From NCBI GenBank assembly GCA_907163375.1, contig CAJQUW010011534.1, positions 124,001-188,000 on the forward strand: a stretch of 64,000 nt of DNA, given 5' to 3'. Both the position numbers and the translations under genes were made by a program. How positions within the stretch are numbered: the stretch's first letter is position 1; each line of letters starts with the position of its first letter. Shown here one piece after another: positions 31,101-37,844 of the stretch. This stretch comes from Prostheceraeus crozeri (Eukaryota; Platyhelminthes; Polycladida; Euryleptidae). The notes beneath the pieces were generated by a model. It made no database searches. It had not been told where the DNA came from and was given only the letters and a program-made list of their open reading frames with translations.

Positions 31101-33035
31101 CATGATCTGTGTCAGGATTGGTTGAACAATAATTTCAGTTGTCATTCAAAATCAGAAGTGAAAATACTCCGTGTTCATTTTGATCGACACTATAATTGGA
31201 ATTCACACATTAGCAAGATGTCGAAGAAGGTTTCCTGCAGACTGTATGTTTTGAGACAGTTGCGACCCTTTTAGTCCAAATCTGATCTGGTATAGATATA
31301 CAACAGCTATATCAGAGGAGTTCTTGAATATGGAGCACCTTTATTTGTTCGTCTAAACATAACTCAGAGCAATGTTTTAGTAAATCTGCAACGAAGGTGT
31401 CATAAAATTGTTTGTCGTTCCAGCAGTGCTTGTGAGTGTCCCAATTTCGTACCACTGAATTATCGAAGACAATTGATAGCTCATCGACTCTTTTGCTCCA
31501 TCATGAAAGACTCCAAACATCCATTGTACCAACTTATTCCACCACTTTTGAATTATTCCCGCAAACTGCTCATGCCTGTTTGTAGCACTCGACTTAGACA
31601 GAACTCGTTCATACCTTCCATGACTAAACTTTTCAATAATGGATTTACTTACTAACTTCTGCACCTGTATGCTTCATGTTCGATAGTTTTGCTAATTTTC
31701 GTTATTCGTTTTTGTCTTCATGCACTTGTGAAATGTGCATTTGCCTTTGTAAATGATTTAGCCTCACGATTCTCAAATTTGAGGCTTGCATGAAATAAAC
31801 GTTTATTATTATATTATTATCACAAAATAATCGCCATAAATTGATTCGTTAGGAGAAATGTTGCCATAATGCCTGTAAAATATTGAACTCAATATTTCTA
31901 CAAAAGATCACTCATGTATAGTCAGGTTAATGGAATCATCGATTAGCATTCATTCATGTAATTAGAAATAGGGTCATACGCAATATCTACACCAACATAC
32001 GATATATTCCGCAACCACTATCAGGAACTGAATACTGACTTTTAACTTTCATGTTTCGTGCTGTATTCACTATCATATAAAGCACAGATGACTTTAATAC
32101 ATGAGCTTATACCTGTAAAGAGCATTGACATCCATTCAATTATGAATGTCGCTAAATGTATTTCATGTAATAGGTCAACTGACAGTCTTTTGCAAGATAG
32201 AACCTTAAACGCAGAATTGAAGTCAACGGAAGTAAGGAAATCAGCATTTTTAATTGCTGAAATAATTCGAACAATTACAATCAATTTATTGCTCACTGCT
32301 GCAATCAAAATTATTTGATAACTCAGTCAAATGTAATTCTAATTAACTTCAAGCAACCCACAAAATATGATCTTGTCATTCCGCATCTTTTCTAACGTTC
32401 GTGGCAGCAATCCCTTCCAAATTCTCAATGCTGAATATTCCCATTAGTTAATATTTCATTTGGAGTTCATTTGGAGTTTCATTTCACTTGGAGTCTTTAA
32501 TGAGAACAAATGCAACAATGCCCTGACATTTCTGTTCACCATAGACAGTAATCAATTTCCAGCTGCATAATCTATAGCATAGGTGGTCACCAGCTCTTTA
32601 TTCGTTCGGGTTTTAATGTCACTACAATAGAAATGCAACTGGCATTAAATCCTGGTGGAAAAGATGTCAATTCGTGGTATAATATTATGAATAGTCACCT
32701 ATTTTTCTGGCATCAGTGTGCCCTCAGGTTATCGTCATTAAAGTCCTCTTCAAATTGGCATTATTCCTATATCTCCATTCAGTGAATGAACATCATAGTA
32801 CAATAATTTTTATCAAAGAAATATCTGGCTAACATAACGTCTTCGACTTCTACAGTGAAGATGCTAGGATTGTCTGTAAGGAAGCTATTTTAAAACAATC
32901 AAGGAATGCATACCGGTACTATTTAATCAGCCTATACGATGACTAATGACAAAATTTATCAACAATTCAAGTGAACTTACCGAGAGGATAATACGGATGT
33001 CGGTAAAGAAGCGGAAAGTGGAAGGATGGGTTCAT
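426..33035 (-). CDS. RXR: Retinoid X receptor (RXR / ultraspiracle orthologue), six-exon gene model
   Basis: Nuclear receptor transcription factor. RXR proteins bind DNA as homodimers or as the obligate partner of other receptors; in arthropods the partner is the ecdysone receptor. The model joins 32981-33035, 27404-27703, 21295-21645, 4379-4678, 4081-4305 and 426-682 on the minus strand. All junctions are GT/AG and all introns are phase 1, giving 1488 nt or 495 residues, close to the usual RXR length. The A/B region is about residues 1-166, the C4 zinc-finger DNA-binding domain about 167-232, the T-box (REAVQEER) follows, the ligand-binding domain is about 260-487, and the AF-2 core FLTEML is 482-487. 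The LBD is the vertebrate/basal RXR type rather than a strongly diverged fly-type USP. The arginine in CLRAIVLF, which anchors the acid ligand in vertebrate RXR, is kept. The first exon is the only uncertain part. Confidence 0.95.
1059..1709. mobile_element. Non-autonomous hAT-like element (about 650 bp)
   Basis: The ends are inverted: TATGGGTGACTTTTTAATCG on the left against TAGGGGTGCAAAGCGATTAA read inward from the right. Both are followed by subterminal clusters of GATTAATCG / CGATTAAACG. The flanks CTTGGGAC (1051-1058) and CTAGAGAC (1710-1717) match at 6 of 8 positions, consistent with an aged 8-bp hAT target-site duplication. There is no coding capacity. It lies in RXR intron 5. Confidence 0.7.
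1718..4080. other. RXR intron 5, remaining part
   Basis: Ordinary AT-rich intronic sequence. A 145-codon open frame on the minus strand (3044-3481) is hydrophobic and low in complexity, and I do not recognise it. No RNA gene or element end is evident. Confidence 0.5.
4081..4305 (-). CDS. RXR: RXR exon 5: central ligand-binding domain
   Basis: This 225-nt exon begins in phase 1 after acceptor attgacag and ends at the donor CCTG|gtgagt. It encodes [30 protein letters not shown] and [13 protein letters not shown], which are LBD helices 5-8. The arginine in CLRAIVLF corresponds to the residue that holds the carboxylate of 9-cis retinoic acid in vertebrate RXR, so the pocket may still bind an acidic ligand (inference). 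The first residue, from split codon A|GT, is Ser where most RXRs have Gly (LLKASWNELL). A 73-nt intron separates it from exon 4. Confidence 0.96.
4379..4678 (-). CDS. RXR: RXR exon 4: T-box, hinge and start of ligand-binding domain
   Basis: The acceptor reads ttttcctttacag and the donor GCGA|gtgagt. The split codon G|CT gives Ala, so the reading is GMRREAVQEER, the canonical RXR T-box that follows the second zinc finger. A Ser/Gln-rich hinge ([11 protein letters not shown]) follows, then the LBD helices 1-4: [45 protein letters not shown]. It is a symmetric phase 1-1 exon of 300 nt. It lies 16.6 kb downstream of the DNA-binding exon, and that intron holds most of the transposable elements. 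Confidence 0.96.
5491..5637. repeat. Long near-perfect palindrome (53-bp perfect stem)
   Basis: Left arm 5491-5552 and right arm 5577-5637 are reverse complements. The first 53 bp (TCCCTGGACTTTTATTGCAG through AAGTGACTGA) match without mismatch, then match loosely to AAAACCC. The spacer is about 24 bp. No target-site duplication or transposon end motif was noticed. It could be a small foldback element or a cloning/assembly foldback. Confidence 0.9.
6868..7230 (-). CDS. Unrecognised protein-like reading frame inside RXR intron 3
   Basis: The frame is open for about 120 codons (internal ATG at 7149) and ends TAA. The translation looks protein-like: [20 protein letters not shown], then an acidic, helical stretch ([37 protein letters not shown]) and a hydrophobic end, [11 protein letters not shown] possible acceptor, actggtcag, precedes the Ala-rich part, and a weak donor-like GTATAT lies at the end, so it could be a lone exon or a processed fragment. 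The same-strand position inside RXR makes an RXR cassette exon conceivable, but the sequence is not receptor-like. I cannot name it; chance is also possible. Confidence 0.3.
   Translation of the reverse strand, partial: PLYRGSPILVSAAAADLTNAVSVGLVGMLTQLLNSYDERNDLSCSLEREELFSERCISHFLNQLSGIDDVTESSETCVAIYTSHLIKSLSEYREEFLKQNNDVQNDIFNLVVDPLLSLCI
10069..11775 (-). CDS. RTE LINE reverse transcriptase with internal zinc-finger-like insertion
   Basis: Catalytic RT domain of the LINE. Motifs in order are [30 protein letters not shown] (motif 1/2), [25 protein letters not shown] (motif A, first Asp), [13 protein letters not shown] (motif B), YADDIVLTS (motif C, plus positions about 10987-10998). After the palm, at about residues 310-365, is a Cys/His cluster CGVC-x8-CTKC-x4-H-x2-C ... 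CERC resembling a PHD/treble-clef finger. RTE-like elements of many invertebrates carry a similar insertion. The C-terminus has the RTE pattern [11 protein letters not shown] and [18 protein letters not shown]. It continues in the same frame as the endonuclease, separated only by one TGA codon. Confidence 0.93.
   Translation of the reverse strand: MEVIMNEENEWDQNTHVDKVEGPEKNVSRGEVIRAMNDMKTGKAAGLSDVSVEMIQASGEVGIRVMTEICQGVMEGKGMPEEWQTSVVVPVFKGKGDAMNCGAYRGIKLLEHGMKIVERVLERRIREFVSLDESQFGFMPGKGTTDAIFVLRRLQEEYMDKDKKLFMCFVDLEKAFDRVPRRVLEWAMRKKGLTEVIVRAVMSLYDGARTQVRSGSKLSDVFSVEVGVHQGSVLSPLLFAIVMDVVTGDAREGPLAEMLYADDIVLTSESLDGLRVKFAKWKEALESKGMKVNISKTKVMMSGSEGERVKSKRDPCGVCGKRVMKNSVLCTKCGLWIHGRCAKVKKVTSNLARNFSCERCLGSGGDDVMGTEELCQGIETVRAFCYLGSRVNASGGCEAAVTARVRLGWMRFREISELLLGRRFSLKLKGMVYRSYVRSVMLYGSETWCLRENEMNILRRAERAMCGAKLKDRKNSTILMDMLGLKEEIGNLAKASGVRWHGHVLRREDDNVLQKVLHLQVEGKRKRGRPKRMWRNQVEEEMKKAGLKKEDALNRSRWREGVRKISLQ
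11794..13094 (-). pseudogene. RTE LINE apurinic/apyrimidinic endonuclease domain (broken)
   Basis: Exonuclease-endonuclease-phosphatase fold endonuclease that nicks the target for target-primed reverse transcription. Visible motifs are [51 protein letters not shown] (catalytic Asp-Asn), ETEIDFVVI and the terminal LQHRLLIAD, equivalent to the SDH/HR motif. The first about 88 codons (13094-12828) and the rest (12834-11794) are in different frames with a short apparent deletion at the joint. The domain ends GFTEDDR followed by TGA, then runs on in frame into the RT. Confidence 0.88.
13858..14019 (-). mobile_element. tRNA-derived SINE, copy 1
   Basis: Read on the minus strand it begins GGGTCTCCGTGGCACAATCG, with an A-box-like GTGGCACAATCG and a B-box-like GGTCGAGCTCCGA about 50 nt later, then a body containing AGTCGGCAGGAAGGGTATC. 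A second copy with the same head and body occurs at 49199-49355, which supports a real family. The pol III boxes come from a tRNA gene; the body motif resembles 3' domains that SINEs share with RTE LINEs (inference). Confidence 0.75.
14217..14310 (+). mobile_element. tRNA-derived SINE fragment (tRNA-Arg-like head)
   Basis: The stretch GCCGTGTGGATAGAGCAC, an anticodon-loop-like CTTCTAA (TCT, Arg) and a B-box-like GCTCGAATCCTGG are spaced as in a tRNA. A body, GACGAGTTGCGGTCAGGAAG, follows instead of a 3' acceptor strand. The acceptor stem does not pair well, so this is a SINE head rather than a functional tRNA gene. Confidence 0.55.
15560..17300 (+). mobile_element. Degenerate mariner/IS630-type transposase relic, interrupted by a hAT element
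   Basis: Plus-strand pieces on both sides of the 15670-16901 insertion. After it comes [17 protein letters not shown]...[18 protein letters not shown], a helix-turn-helix pattern typical of mariner/IS630 transposases. About 100 bp further comes [14 protein letters not shown], which matches the catalytic FxDEA(S/T)F motif holding the first Asp of the DDE/D triad. The frame is broken between these parts and no C-terminal catalytic motif is seen. The sequence left of the insertion ([16 protein letters not shown]) reads like the preceding HTH. No terminal repeats were found. Confidence 0.6.
15670..16901. mobile_element. Non-autonomous hAT element with perfect 8-bp target-site duplication
   Basis: The ends CAGTGGCGTCAAT and, read inward from the right, CATGGGCGTCAAT are terminal inverted repeats of hAT type. 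Both sides carry GTTAGGAT (15662-15669 and 16902-16909), an identical 8-bp target-site duplication. Subterminal G runs (15700-15711, 16807-16820, 16855-16863) flank ATGCATCCCCC-type motifs. No transposase frame is present. It split an older mariner-like relic. Confidence 0.85.
17301..18635. other. RXR intron 3, unannotated stretch
   Basis: AT-rich sequence. Short open frames on both strands look like chance. No gene or recognised element here. Confidence 0.45.
19153..19212. repeat. (TA)n microsatellite
   Basis: About 60 bp of TA repeats with two TTA/ATT interruptions, inside the hAT-like element. Confidence 0.95.
19395..19690 (+). mobile_element. RTE LINE 3' fragment (reverse transcriptase C-terminus)
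   Basis: The translation [16 protein letters not shown], then [18 protein letters not shown], is the conserved C-terminal tail of RTE-clade reverse transcriptases. A frame change then leads to a continuation with [19 protein letters not shown]. It is only about 300 bp, 5'-truncated, plus strand, and a different lineage from the LINE at 9993-13450 (its tail reads [13 protein letters not shown]). Confidence 0.8.
20135..21294. other. RXR intron 3, 5' end
   Basis: AT-rich sequence directly after the DNA-binding exon. It includes a GC-rich patch at 20470-20560 (repeated CCCGGGC / GGTTCGAACCCGG) that looks like a repeat end. A plus-strand frame beginning AAAATGGCGGCTGATG at 21020 runs 60 codons and is unrecognised. 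Confidence 0.45.
21295..21645 (-). CDS. RXR: RXR exon 3: DNA-binding domain
   Basis: The acceptor reads tctcttgcag at 21646-21655 and the donor GAGAAG|gtaagg with exon end at 21295. The exon codes about 47 Gly/Ser/Met-rich residues, then both C4 zinc fingers: CVIC and CEGC in finger 1, with P-box CEGCKG typical of half-site AGGTCA readers, and the four cysteines of HCREN, QCVID, NRCQFC in finger 2. Finger 2 is more diverged than in most RXRs ([29 protein letters not shown]), but all eight ligand cysteines are kept. At 351 nt it is phase 1-1. Its acceptor is the innermost of four tandem look-alikes (see 21624-21908), and only this one keeps the frame. Confidence 0.96.
21624..21908 (-). repeat. 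Four-copy tandem repeat of the RXR exon 3 splice-acceptor region
   Basis: Units start at about 21624, 21695, 21766 and 21836, with lengths about 71, 71, 70 and 64 bp, followed by a stub. On the minus strand each unit holds a pyrimidine tract, an AG acceptor (tctcttgcag or ctctctgcag), and about 22 bp matching the first bases of exon 3 (ACATATCGCTGGTTGGTGCC and variants). The unit nearest the exon is the functional junction. Using the others would add 71, 142 or 212 nt, none a multiple of three, so they shift the frame. Confidence 0.92.
21909..26063. other. RXR intron 2, main part
   Basis: AT-rich intron with no gene recognised. At 24610-24690 the sequence CAGGGTGGTCGAATCAGATAAACCG, with TCAAGG-type repeats after it, resembles one terminus of a DNA transposon, but I found no partner end. 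A 10-bp stem hairpin CATGGCGGGC/GCCCGCCATG lies at 25235-25261. Reading frames such as 24340-24582 are unrecognised. Confidence 0.45.
26064..26203 (+). repeat. Direct duplication of a roughly 40-bp segment
   Basis: GGATCGCTAGTCGGACCTTC continuing into CTACCCCTACACCACGGATG recurs about 97 bp later with a few mismatches (26064-26105 and 26161-26203). Function unknown. Confidence 0.8.
26862..27293 (+). repeat. Frame-preserving 63/66-bp minisatellite, seven units
   Basis: Seven units of 63 or 66 bp start at about 26862, 26928, 26991, 27057, 27120, 27183 and 27249 with GAGAGTG(G/C)TGGCACCTCC. Units alternate between two types (one with AGCCCCAT, one with GCGCTCAAGT ends). Because every unit is a multiple of three, two plus-strand frames stay open across it, encoding [14 protein letters not shown] and [17 protein letters not shown] repeats of 21-22 residues. 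It lies about 110 bp from RXR exon 2, antisense to it. No start, splice or homology evidence shows that it is translated. Confidence 0.88.
27404..27703 (-). CDS. RXR: RXR exon 2: N-terminal A/B (AF-1) region
   Basis: The open frame has RXR A/B-type composition rich in Gly, Pro, Leu and Ser: [38 protein letters not shown], and it ends TTVNQ followed by G|gtaagt. The donor phase 1 joins exon 3 as G|AC (Asp). The motif VKQDP resembles a sumoylation consensus (psi-K-x-E/D-P-like), as seen in A/B regions of other receptors (inference). The acceptor is a tandem NAGNAG, ttacagcag, so the exon may start at 27703 (split codon N|CA) or 27700 (N|AC), differing by one residue. A/B regions are poorly conserved, so the assignment rests on position, phase and composition. 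Confidence 0.85.
27704..30019. other. RXR intron 1, 3' part
   Basis: AT-rich intronic DNA with no element end, RNA gene or convincing reading frame. The 130-codon plus frame at 28968-29360 has no recognisable motif. Confidence 0.45.
30020..30104. repeat. Perfect palindrome, 41-bp arms and 3-nt loop
   Basis: The arm 30020-30060 (TAAAATGAAGCAGTATTACC ... GGTATA) is the exact reverse complement of 30064-30104, with only ATT between. No mismatch was seen in 41 bp. A palindrome this perfect with so short a loop is unstable in vivo, so it is either very recent or a technical foldback. Confidence 0.93.
30105..31089. other. RXR intron 1, middle stretch
   Basis: No gene is recognised. The last 200 bases may belong to the 5' extension of the LINE fragment that follows, but the frame there is too degraded to tell. 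Confidence 0.4.
31090..31815 (+). mobile_element. Jockey/CR1-like LINE 3' fragment
   Basis: The plus-strand reading [20 protein letters not shown], then [32 protein letters not shown] and [12 protein letters not shown], is the thumb and C-terminal region after the YADD motif of jockey/CR1-group reverse transcriptases. It ends [15 protein letters not shown] and stop, then AATAAA at about 31794 and an ATT-rich simple tail. At least two in-frame stops (near 31273 and 31290) show that it is dead. It is 5'-truncated, as is usual for LINEs. Confidence 0.82.
31816..32980. other. RXR intron 1, 5' part
   Basis: AT-rich, with no recognised feature. A small run of CATTTGGAGTT repeats lies near 32455-32495. 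Confidence 0.4.
32981..33035 (-). CDS. RXR: Candidate RXR first coding exon
   Basis: Minus-strand ATG at 33035-33033 opens a frame, [18 protein letters not shown], that ends after 18 codons plus one base at a consensus donor, CTCG|gtaagttc. That phase (1) is exactly what exon 2 needs: G|CA gives Ala, or G|AC gives Asp if the second NAG is used. An in-frame TAG lies two codons before the ATG, which makes this Met the only possible start in this reading. A possible upstream acceptor, tctgttttag, lies about 60-70 bases 5' of the ATG, so the 5'UTR may itself be spliced. The short peptide cannot be checked by homology; alternative first exons outside the window are possible. Confidence 0.5.
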
Positions 33036-33159
33036 TACGACCTAGACTCCACAGTACGGTTTCAAAATCAACTTTTATTCTTGACTAAAACAGATATACA
33101 AATGAAAGGGAAGTTGCAATTATAGTAAAGCGCAGTATTCCCCTGACAACGTCTATTGG

Positions 33160-33330
33160 CTTTCTAAGTGACAATAGGGTTCTTCTCAGCGACACGATTT
33201 GACTCCTCAAACTTCCTGAGATACTCGCCCGAATTGAATGACTGAATTGCCTCCACAATAAGCAGAAGTACATCCTCAAGCGTCTTCTTTTTTACATGAC
33301 CATCTCTTCCTTCGAACTTAGTGTAAATCT
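33160..33330 (-). other. Short unrecognised protein-like frame upstream of candidate exon 1
   Basis: The minus-strand reading KFEGRDGHVKKKTLEDVLLL, then IVEAIQSFNSGEYLRKFEES and NRVAEKNPIVT and stop, is charged and amphipathic, unlike neighbouring noise. A possible acceptor, tttacactaag, precedes it. There is no ATG at its head and no recognised family. It may be a transposon fragment or part of an upstream exon. Confidence 0.25.
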
Positions 33331-34059
33331 ATTTCTTCATCTTTTGTTTTCTTCATCATAAGAAGAGATACAAACAAAATTAAAGGACAAAGAACAATTA
33401 ACAACTATGACAAAGTCAGATTAATGATTCGGTTCTAGTTTGCTGTTTACGGAAGGGTAGAACAATGGAGACGATGAATAAATTAAGCTGGAGAATAGAT
33501 AGTTGCAGAAGATGTTGATGTACTTTTATCGACTACCGGAAAGAATGTTCATTTTGATCTTTATGACAGAAGCTTTTACAGAATATCATGGTGTTGGGAG
33601 CTTACGAAAAAAAATGCGCTCAAGTAGAAAGCTTCCTTCATTTCACTATTCTTAAAGTTAACAAAGTAACAGAATGCTACACGATAAGATTACATGATTA
33701 AGGCCATGTAAATACGGATAGTGGGAAAAATAGAAACATTAGCAAAATGCAACACAATTTCGTCTCTATTCTTGAAGTCTGATAACATATTGAAGGGATG
33801 TTTGAAATATTGAAGGGAAACCCAAAGATATATTTTTCAACGAATACTATTGAGTATTGTAAAGTGAATGAACAGGACCACGTTTCGGCTTGTTCATGCC
33901 TTAGTCATGTCCAGACGAAATGAAATCTTGAACTTTACAAATGTAGAAGCTAACATCAATAATAATAATAGCTGTATATTCATAGAACGCCATTACTGGG
34001 TGAGCTTATGGCGCACTCATGTCATACAACATTACATGCAAAAAAATTTCAAATACGTC

Positions 34060-34270
34060 AGCGATTGCAAGAAATTATGTCTTCAAAGATTTTTTAAAGG
34101 AGTGTAGGGATACAGAGTTCCTCACATCTCTTGGTAAGGAATTCCACAATGCGAGTGCAGCGCAGGAAAATATTCTTCTAAAACGTGTTCGATAACTACG
34201 AGATCCCAGAATTCGGTCATCAGTTGAACTTGTACGGATACGAGATCTGACAAATAGGACGGACAACTGC
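34060..34270 (-). mobile_element. LINE reverse transcriptase C-terminal fragment
   Basis: The minus-strand reading SYRTRFRRIFSCAALALWNSL, followed by PRDVRNSVSLHSFKKSLKT and stop, is the tail typical of jockey/CR1-group LINEs (ALWNSLPxxIRxSxSLxxFKxxLK). It is about 200 bp, severely 5'-truncated. Confidence 0.75.
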
Positions 34271-34929
34271 CCTGAAGAATCTAGTAAGCATATCCGTTGT
34301 CTGATACGCAGTCATTGCAAATCAGAAAGATGACACATATTATGATTTCGGAATACGCATAACTAATCTTGCAGCACTAAAAATCTCGGAACTACATTTC
34401 GAACTGGAGAAGCTCACTAAGTCATGTACCTATTACTATCCAAGAAATTATGAATTCAAAGCGCAGATGGAATGTTTATGTCCCGCTTTGTATGTCATTA
34501 TTGAACTCACTTAATATAGGATGAAATCTTCTCTACCAGTGCCACATTCCATCTTTCTCATGCGCTTTTATCTGAAATGTCTACATGCACTTGTAAATAT
34601 TTCTTTACTACTGCTTCATATCTTTGATGTGTCATAAAATTTCCAACTACTTGCCTAACATACAATTTACTTACTTATCTAAACGGAAAAATCATCGTTG
34701 AGCGAAAGCTAGTAAGTGTTAAGCTGAATGTCACAACAGACACTCACTCGTTATTTGATATGAGCATACTGATATACGAGTCGTGTATATGGCTTCTAAA
34801 GTCAGCCGTTTTTGGATATTTATTTAGTTTTCCTTCAACTTGCAAGTCCGAATACGTGGAGAATTCTGCTGTCTGCTTCAGATAAAAATCATTTCGAAAA
34901 ATGTCTCGTGGAGCACCTGATTTGCGTTT

Positions 34930-35075
34930 TCCGACTTGGATTGCATAAACATGTAATACTGATCCATTCGATGTTCCGTTAAACAAATATTCTGCTAGTG
35001 CTGAGACATTCAAGAGGGCTGTTAAGAAGCCTCTACTTAGCTTGCTGAGATTTGATAATTTGAGGTTGTTTTGTC
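34930..35075 (+). mobile_element. Possible LINE C-terminal scrap
   Basis: The plus-strand reading SASAETFKRAVKKPLLSLLR resembles the FKRAVKxxLL ending of LINE reverse transcriptases. It is very short, with no supporting upstream motif. Confidence 0.35.
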
Positions 35076-35396
35076 TAATATATTACTGGATGCTATCTTG
35101 ATTTTTAATATTACAGCCTTTTCCGATGTTTCCATTTTTTTACCCTTATGAGTTCTAGTTATAGGATATTATGCATTTTACATATCTGCTTCTTCTCCAT
35201 CTCTACATCTGTCATTGATCTTCTTATTTACACAGTTACGAGCTACAAACATGTTTTTCTACACTATTCATTACTTAGTTATAACTTCTTCATCATTCCC
35301 ATTTTCTTCTTCGTTCTTCTGCTGAAGGACACCTTTCATCATCTCTTAAGCTCACATATAAAAAAATAAGAATGAAATTTCGCCCCAAAATATCAT

Positions 35397-35640
35397 TTAA
35401 TTTTCAATCACGAATTTATAGAAAAGCAGGAAATCCCAGAAAGCTCCACAAGCTAGGGTCGAAGATAATTCGAAGGTCTTCGGCGTCCAGCTCCTTCTCA
35501 CGGTCGCTCGCAACCGGCAGCAGATACTTAAAAGAATGAAAGTCGCCACATCCGCCGATAGACTCCAGAAGAACACCATCACAGATATCACATGCTGCTT
35601 GTAGACGTAGAGAGTATAGCTTCATAATTTTGTACCTCAA
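35397..35640 (-). other. Unrecognised reading frame, possibly an exon
   Basis: The minus frame ACDICDGVLLESIGGCGDFH continues SFKYLLPVASDREKELDAED and ends DPSLWSFLGFPAF and stop. It is richer in GC than its surroundings and protein-like. An acceptor-like tttacttag lies at its upstream side. I do not recognise the family; an overlapping second frame is also open, which lowers confidence. Confidence 0.3.
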
Positions 35641-37844
35641 ACTAAGTAAAAAATTTGAAATTTGAGTATCACATTCGTAAAGTAAATTATAGTCAATTTC
35701 ACCTCAATGGCAAAGAAAATGTAAAAGCAATTGTAATCGATTCGAACTTATTGTGTGCATGCGCCTACCAGTAGACAGGCATTTCCCCGAGTTATCAGAA
35801 CATATGTGCTTCGTAGTCCACCACCACCATTTGATATACCTGGTGCATCAGTGAATATTTTCAAACACTATGCCACTGAAAGACTAGAGAAAAAAACAAC
35901 GATTTTCCGCTACATTCATTTTCCAAATGTTCTGTTACTTCGTTGTTAAATTAGTCCTATGGATTTCTACTTCCAGAATGTCTGTTTTCTTTAACATATT
36001 CATCGATGTCACCCAGGAATTGGCTCAACCCATTAACAATTAATTGTTTTAAACAAAACACAAGCACAAACATTTGTTTTCGACAAATATAGAGCATTTT
36101 GACCAGAGGCTCTTGGGTCAACGTTGAACATGCTAATGTCAACGCCATGCCATAGACCATTATTGTACTGCTGCGAACTATGTTTAGCACACGCAAATAG
36201 CGTTTTTGAAAACAGCTTGTCAACAAATGAGTAAAATGTGCTGTTTTAATTGATAGATGTAACTCATCACGTTTTCTGGAAAAAAAGAGTTGAATAATTG
36301 CCTAATCTGAAAGTCTTATCTACCTGTACAGGATATTTCTTTGTAGCCAGTCAGAAAGGTCATTACATTCAGATTAACCTGATTTTGTTGATGTCATTGT
36401 TGTATTTTGTATATTTTATTGCCTGCTGCATTAATCCTACTGACAACAAACTCAATAGGATACGTGACTGAAGCATGATCTAGGTTATCATAAAATAAAA
36501 CATTCTTTTACAGCACGAATAACACTTTCATTAGATGAGATAATTAGGCATCACTGTCGGCTTCATCATAATGCTAAGAATCTGGACTAAGCAAATAGCC
36601 AACCCCTCTGGGGGCATTTTAATGGAAGACTTTAGCCGATCCATTATTTTACCTCGTCGAGAGCGCAATGAAGAGCTACAACACGGCGGCCGTGTTGCAA
36701 TGATTGGTCAGCGAAGGAGTTCGAGTTATCTAAATTCGCCCAGCGGAGAGCCGCAGTCACATTGTTTAATTGATATACATAGCTATTCCTTGATTGTGGT
36801 GACTAAAAATTGTTGAAGATTAAGTGCACTTGTAGTAAGTTTGATTCCTCCACTTCTACCACCTATGCAGCAGTTGAAAGCTTCGATTGGTAAACAAAGC
36901 GCTTGGTTCAACATTCTTTTGAAAATGCGATAAATTTCTATTGATGAAGATCGAGACGACATTACAAAGAAGTCAAAAAGTCCAATCAACAATATATATT
37001 CCACGGAGCCAGTAAAATGAAGACAGGAATTTCCTGAATAATGACAATTTTAGTCACTTTCTTGAATATTCCTAGAGCGACATCATTTTATTACCATAAC
37101 TTAAAGGATGCGAAGTGATCATAAAGCTAACAACGGTGATTCTGTCAAAAGATGTAGCGATCGCCCTAGAATAGCAGGTCACGAGTGAAATTATCAAATA
37201 GTAATTGCCATCTCATCAATTCTTGAGAGAAATGTTCCAAGTCTTCGCTGTTTATTGACAAGAGATCATAAGATCGCAGAATTAATGTCATATCTATTGA
37301 TGACTAAAACTGCATTATCGGCAAGGATGGTAAGCGAATTAGGTAATGAAGGAAATGCGAACAGATGTAATAGAGAATAAACCAACAATTACCACTGTTG
37401 CGAATTCACCGCGCATGATGTCAAATCCTAAATCCGCTGGCAAACTTGAAACTTCATGTCCAATCCTTTAAAGATATACAAGGCATATGTGACAAGAAAT
37501 TCAATGATTTCCTTCCTTTACAAGATCGGAATTTCAATAAGGAATGTAATTGATTGCTGTACAAAATAATAATATTTGGAAAACTAGTAAAAAGAAGCAC
37601 GCCGCAATGCGCTGCGATGAACCATTATCAACATAACGCACGCTGCGCTGCTTGAATACCAAACAGTTTATAATCCAGCATCAAAGAACAATTGAAATGT
37701 TCTAGAAATGAAAGATTGACACAATTACATCAGAAAATTATATGAAATTCGTATGCCAAAAACAAAATTACAAATCAATCTGCAACTAATTTAACCAAAT
37801 CAATATAAGTTCATCGGGATTTCGGGGCAGCTGCAGGATGCGAG

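Larger units (their letters stand above)
33331..37844. other. Upstream region, mostly unassigned
   Basis: Contains two short LINE tails and one unrecognised reading frame, listed separately. At 36680-36700 a CpG-containing palindrome CAACACGGCGGCCGTGTTG sits next to a CCAAT box (minus ACCAATCA). This could be promoter-like for a minus-strand transcript, but no TATA or initiator was identified. Confidence 0.4.
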
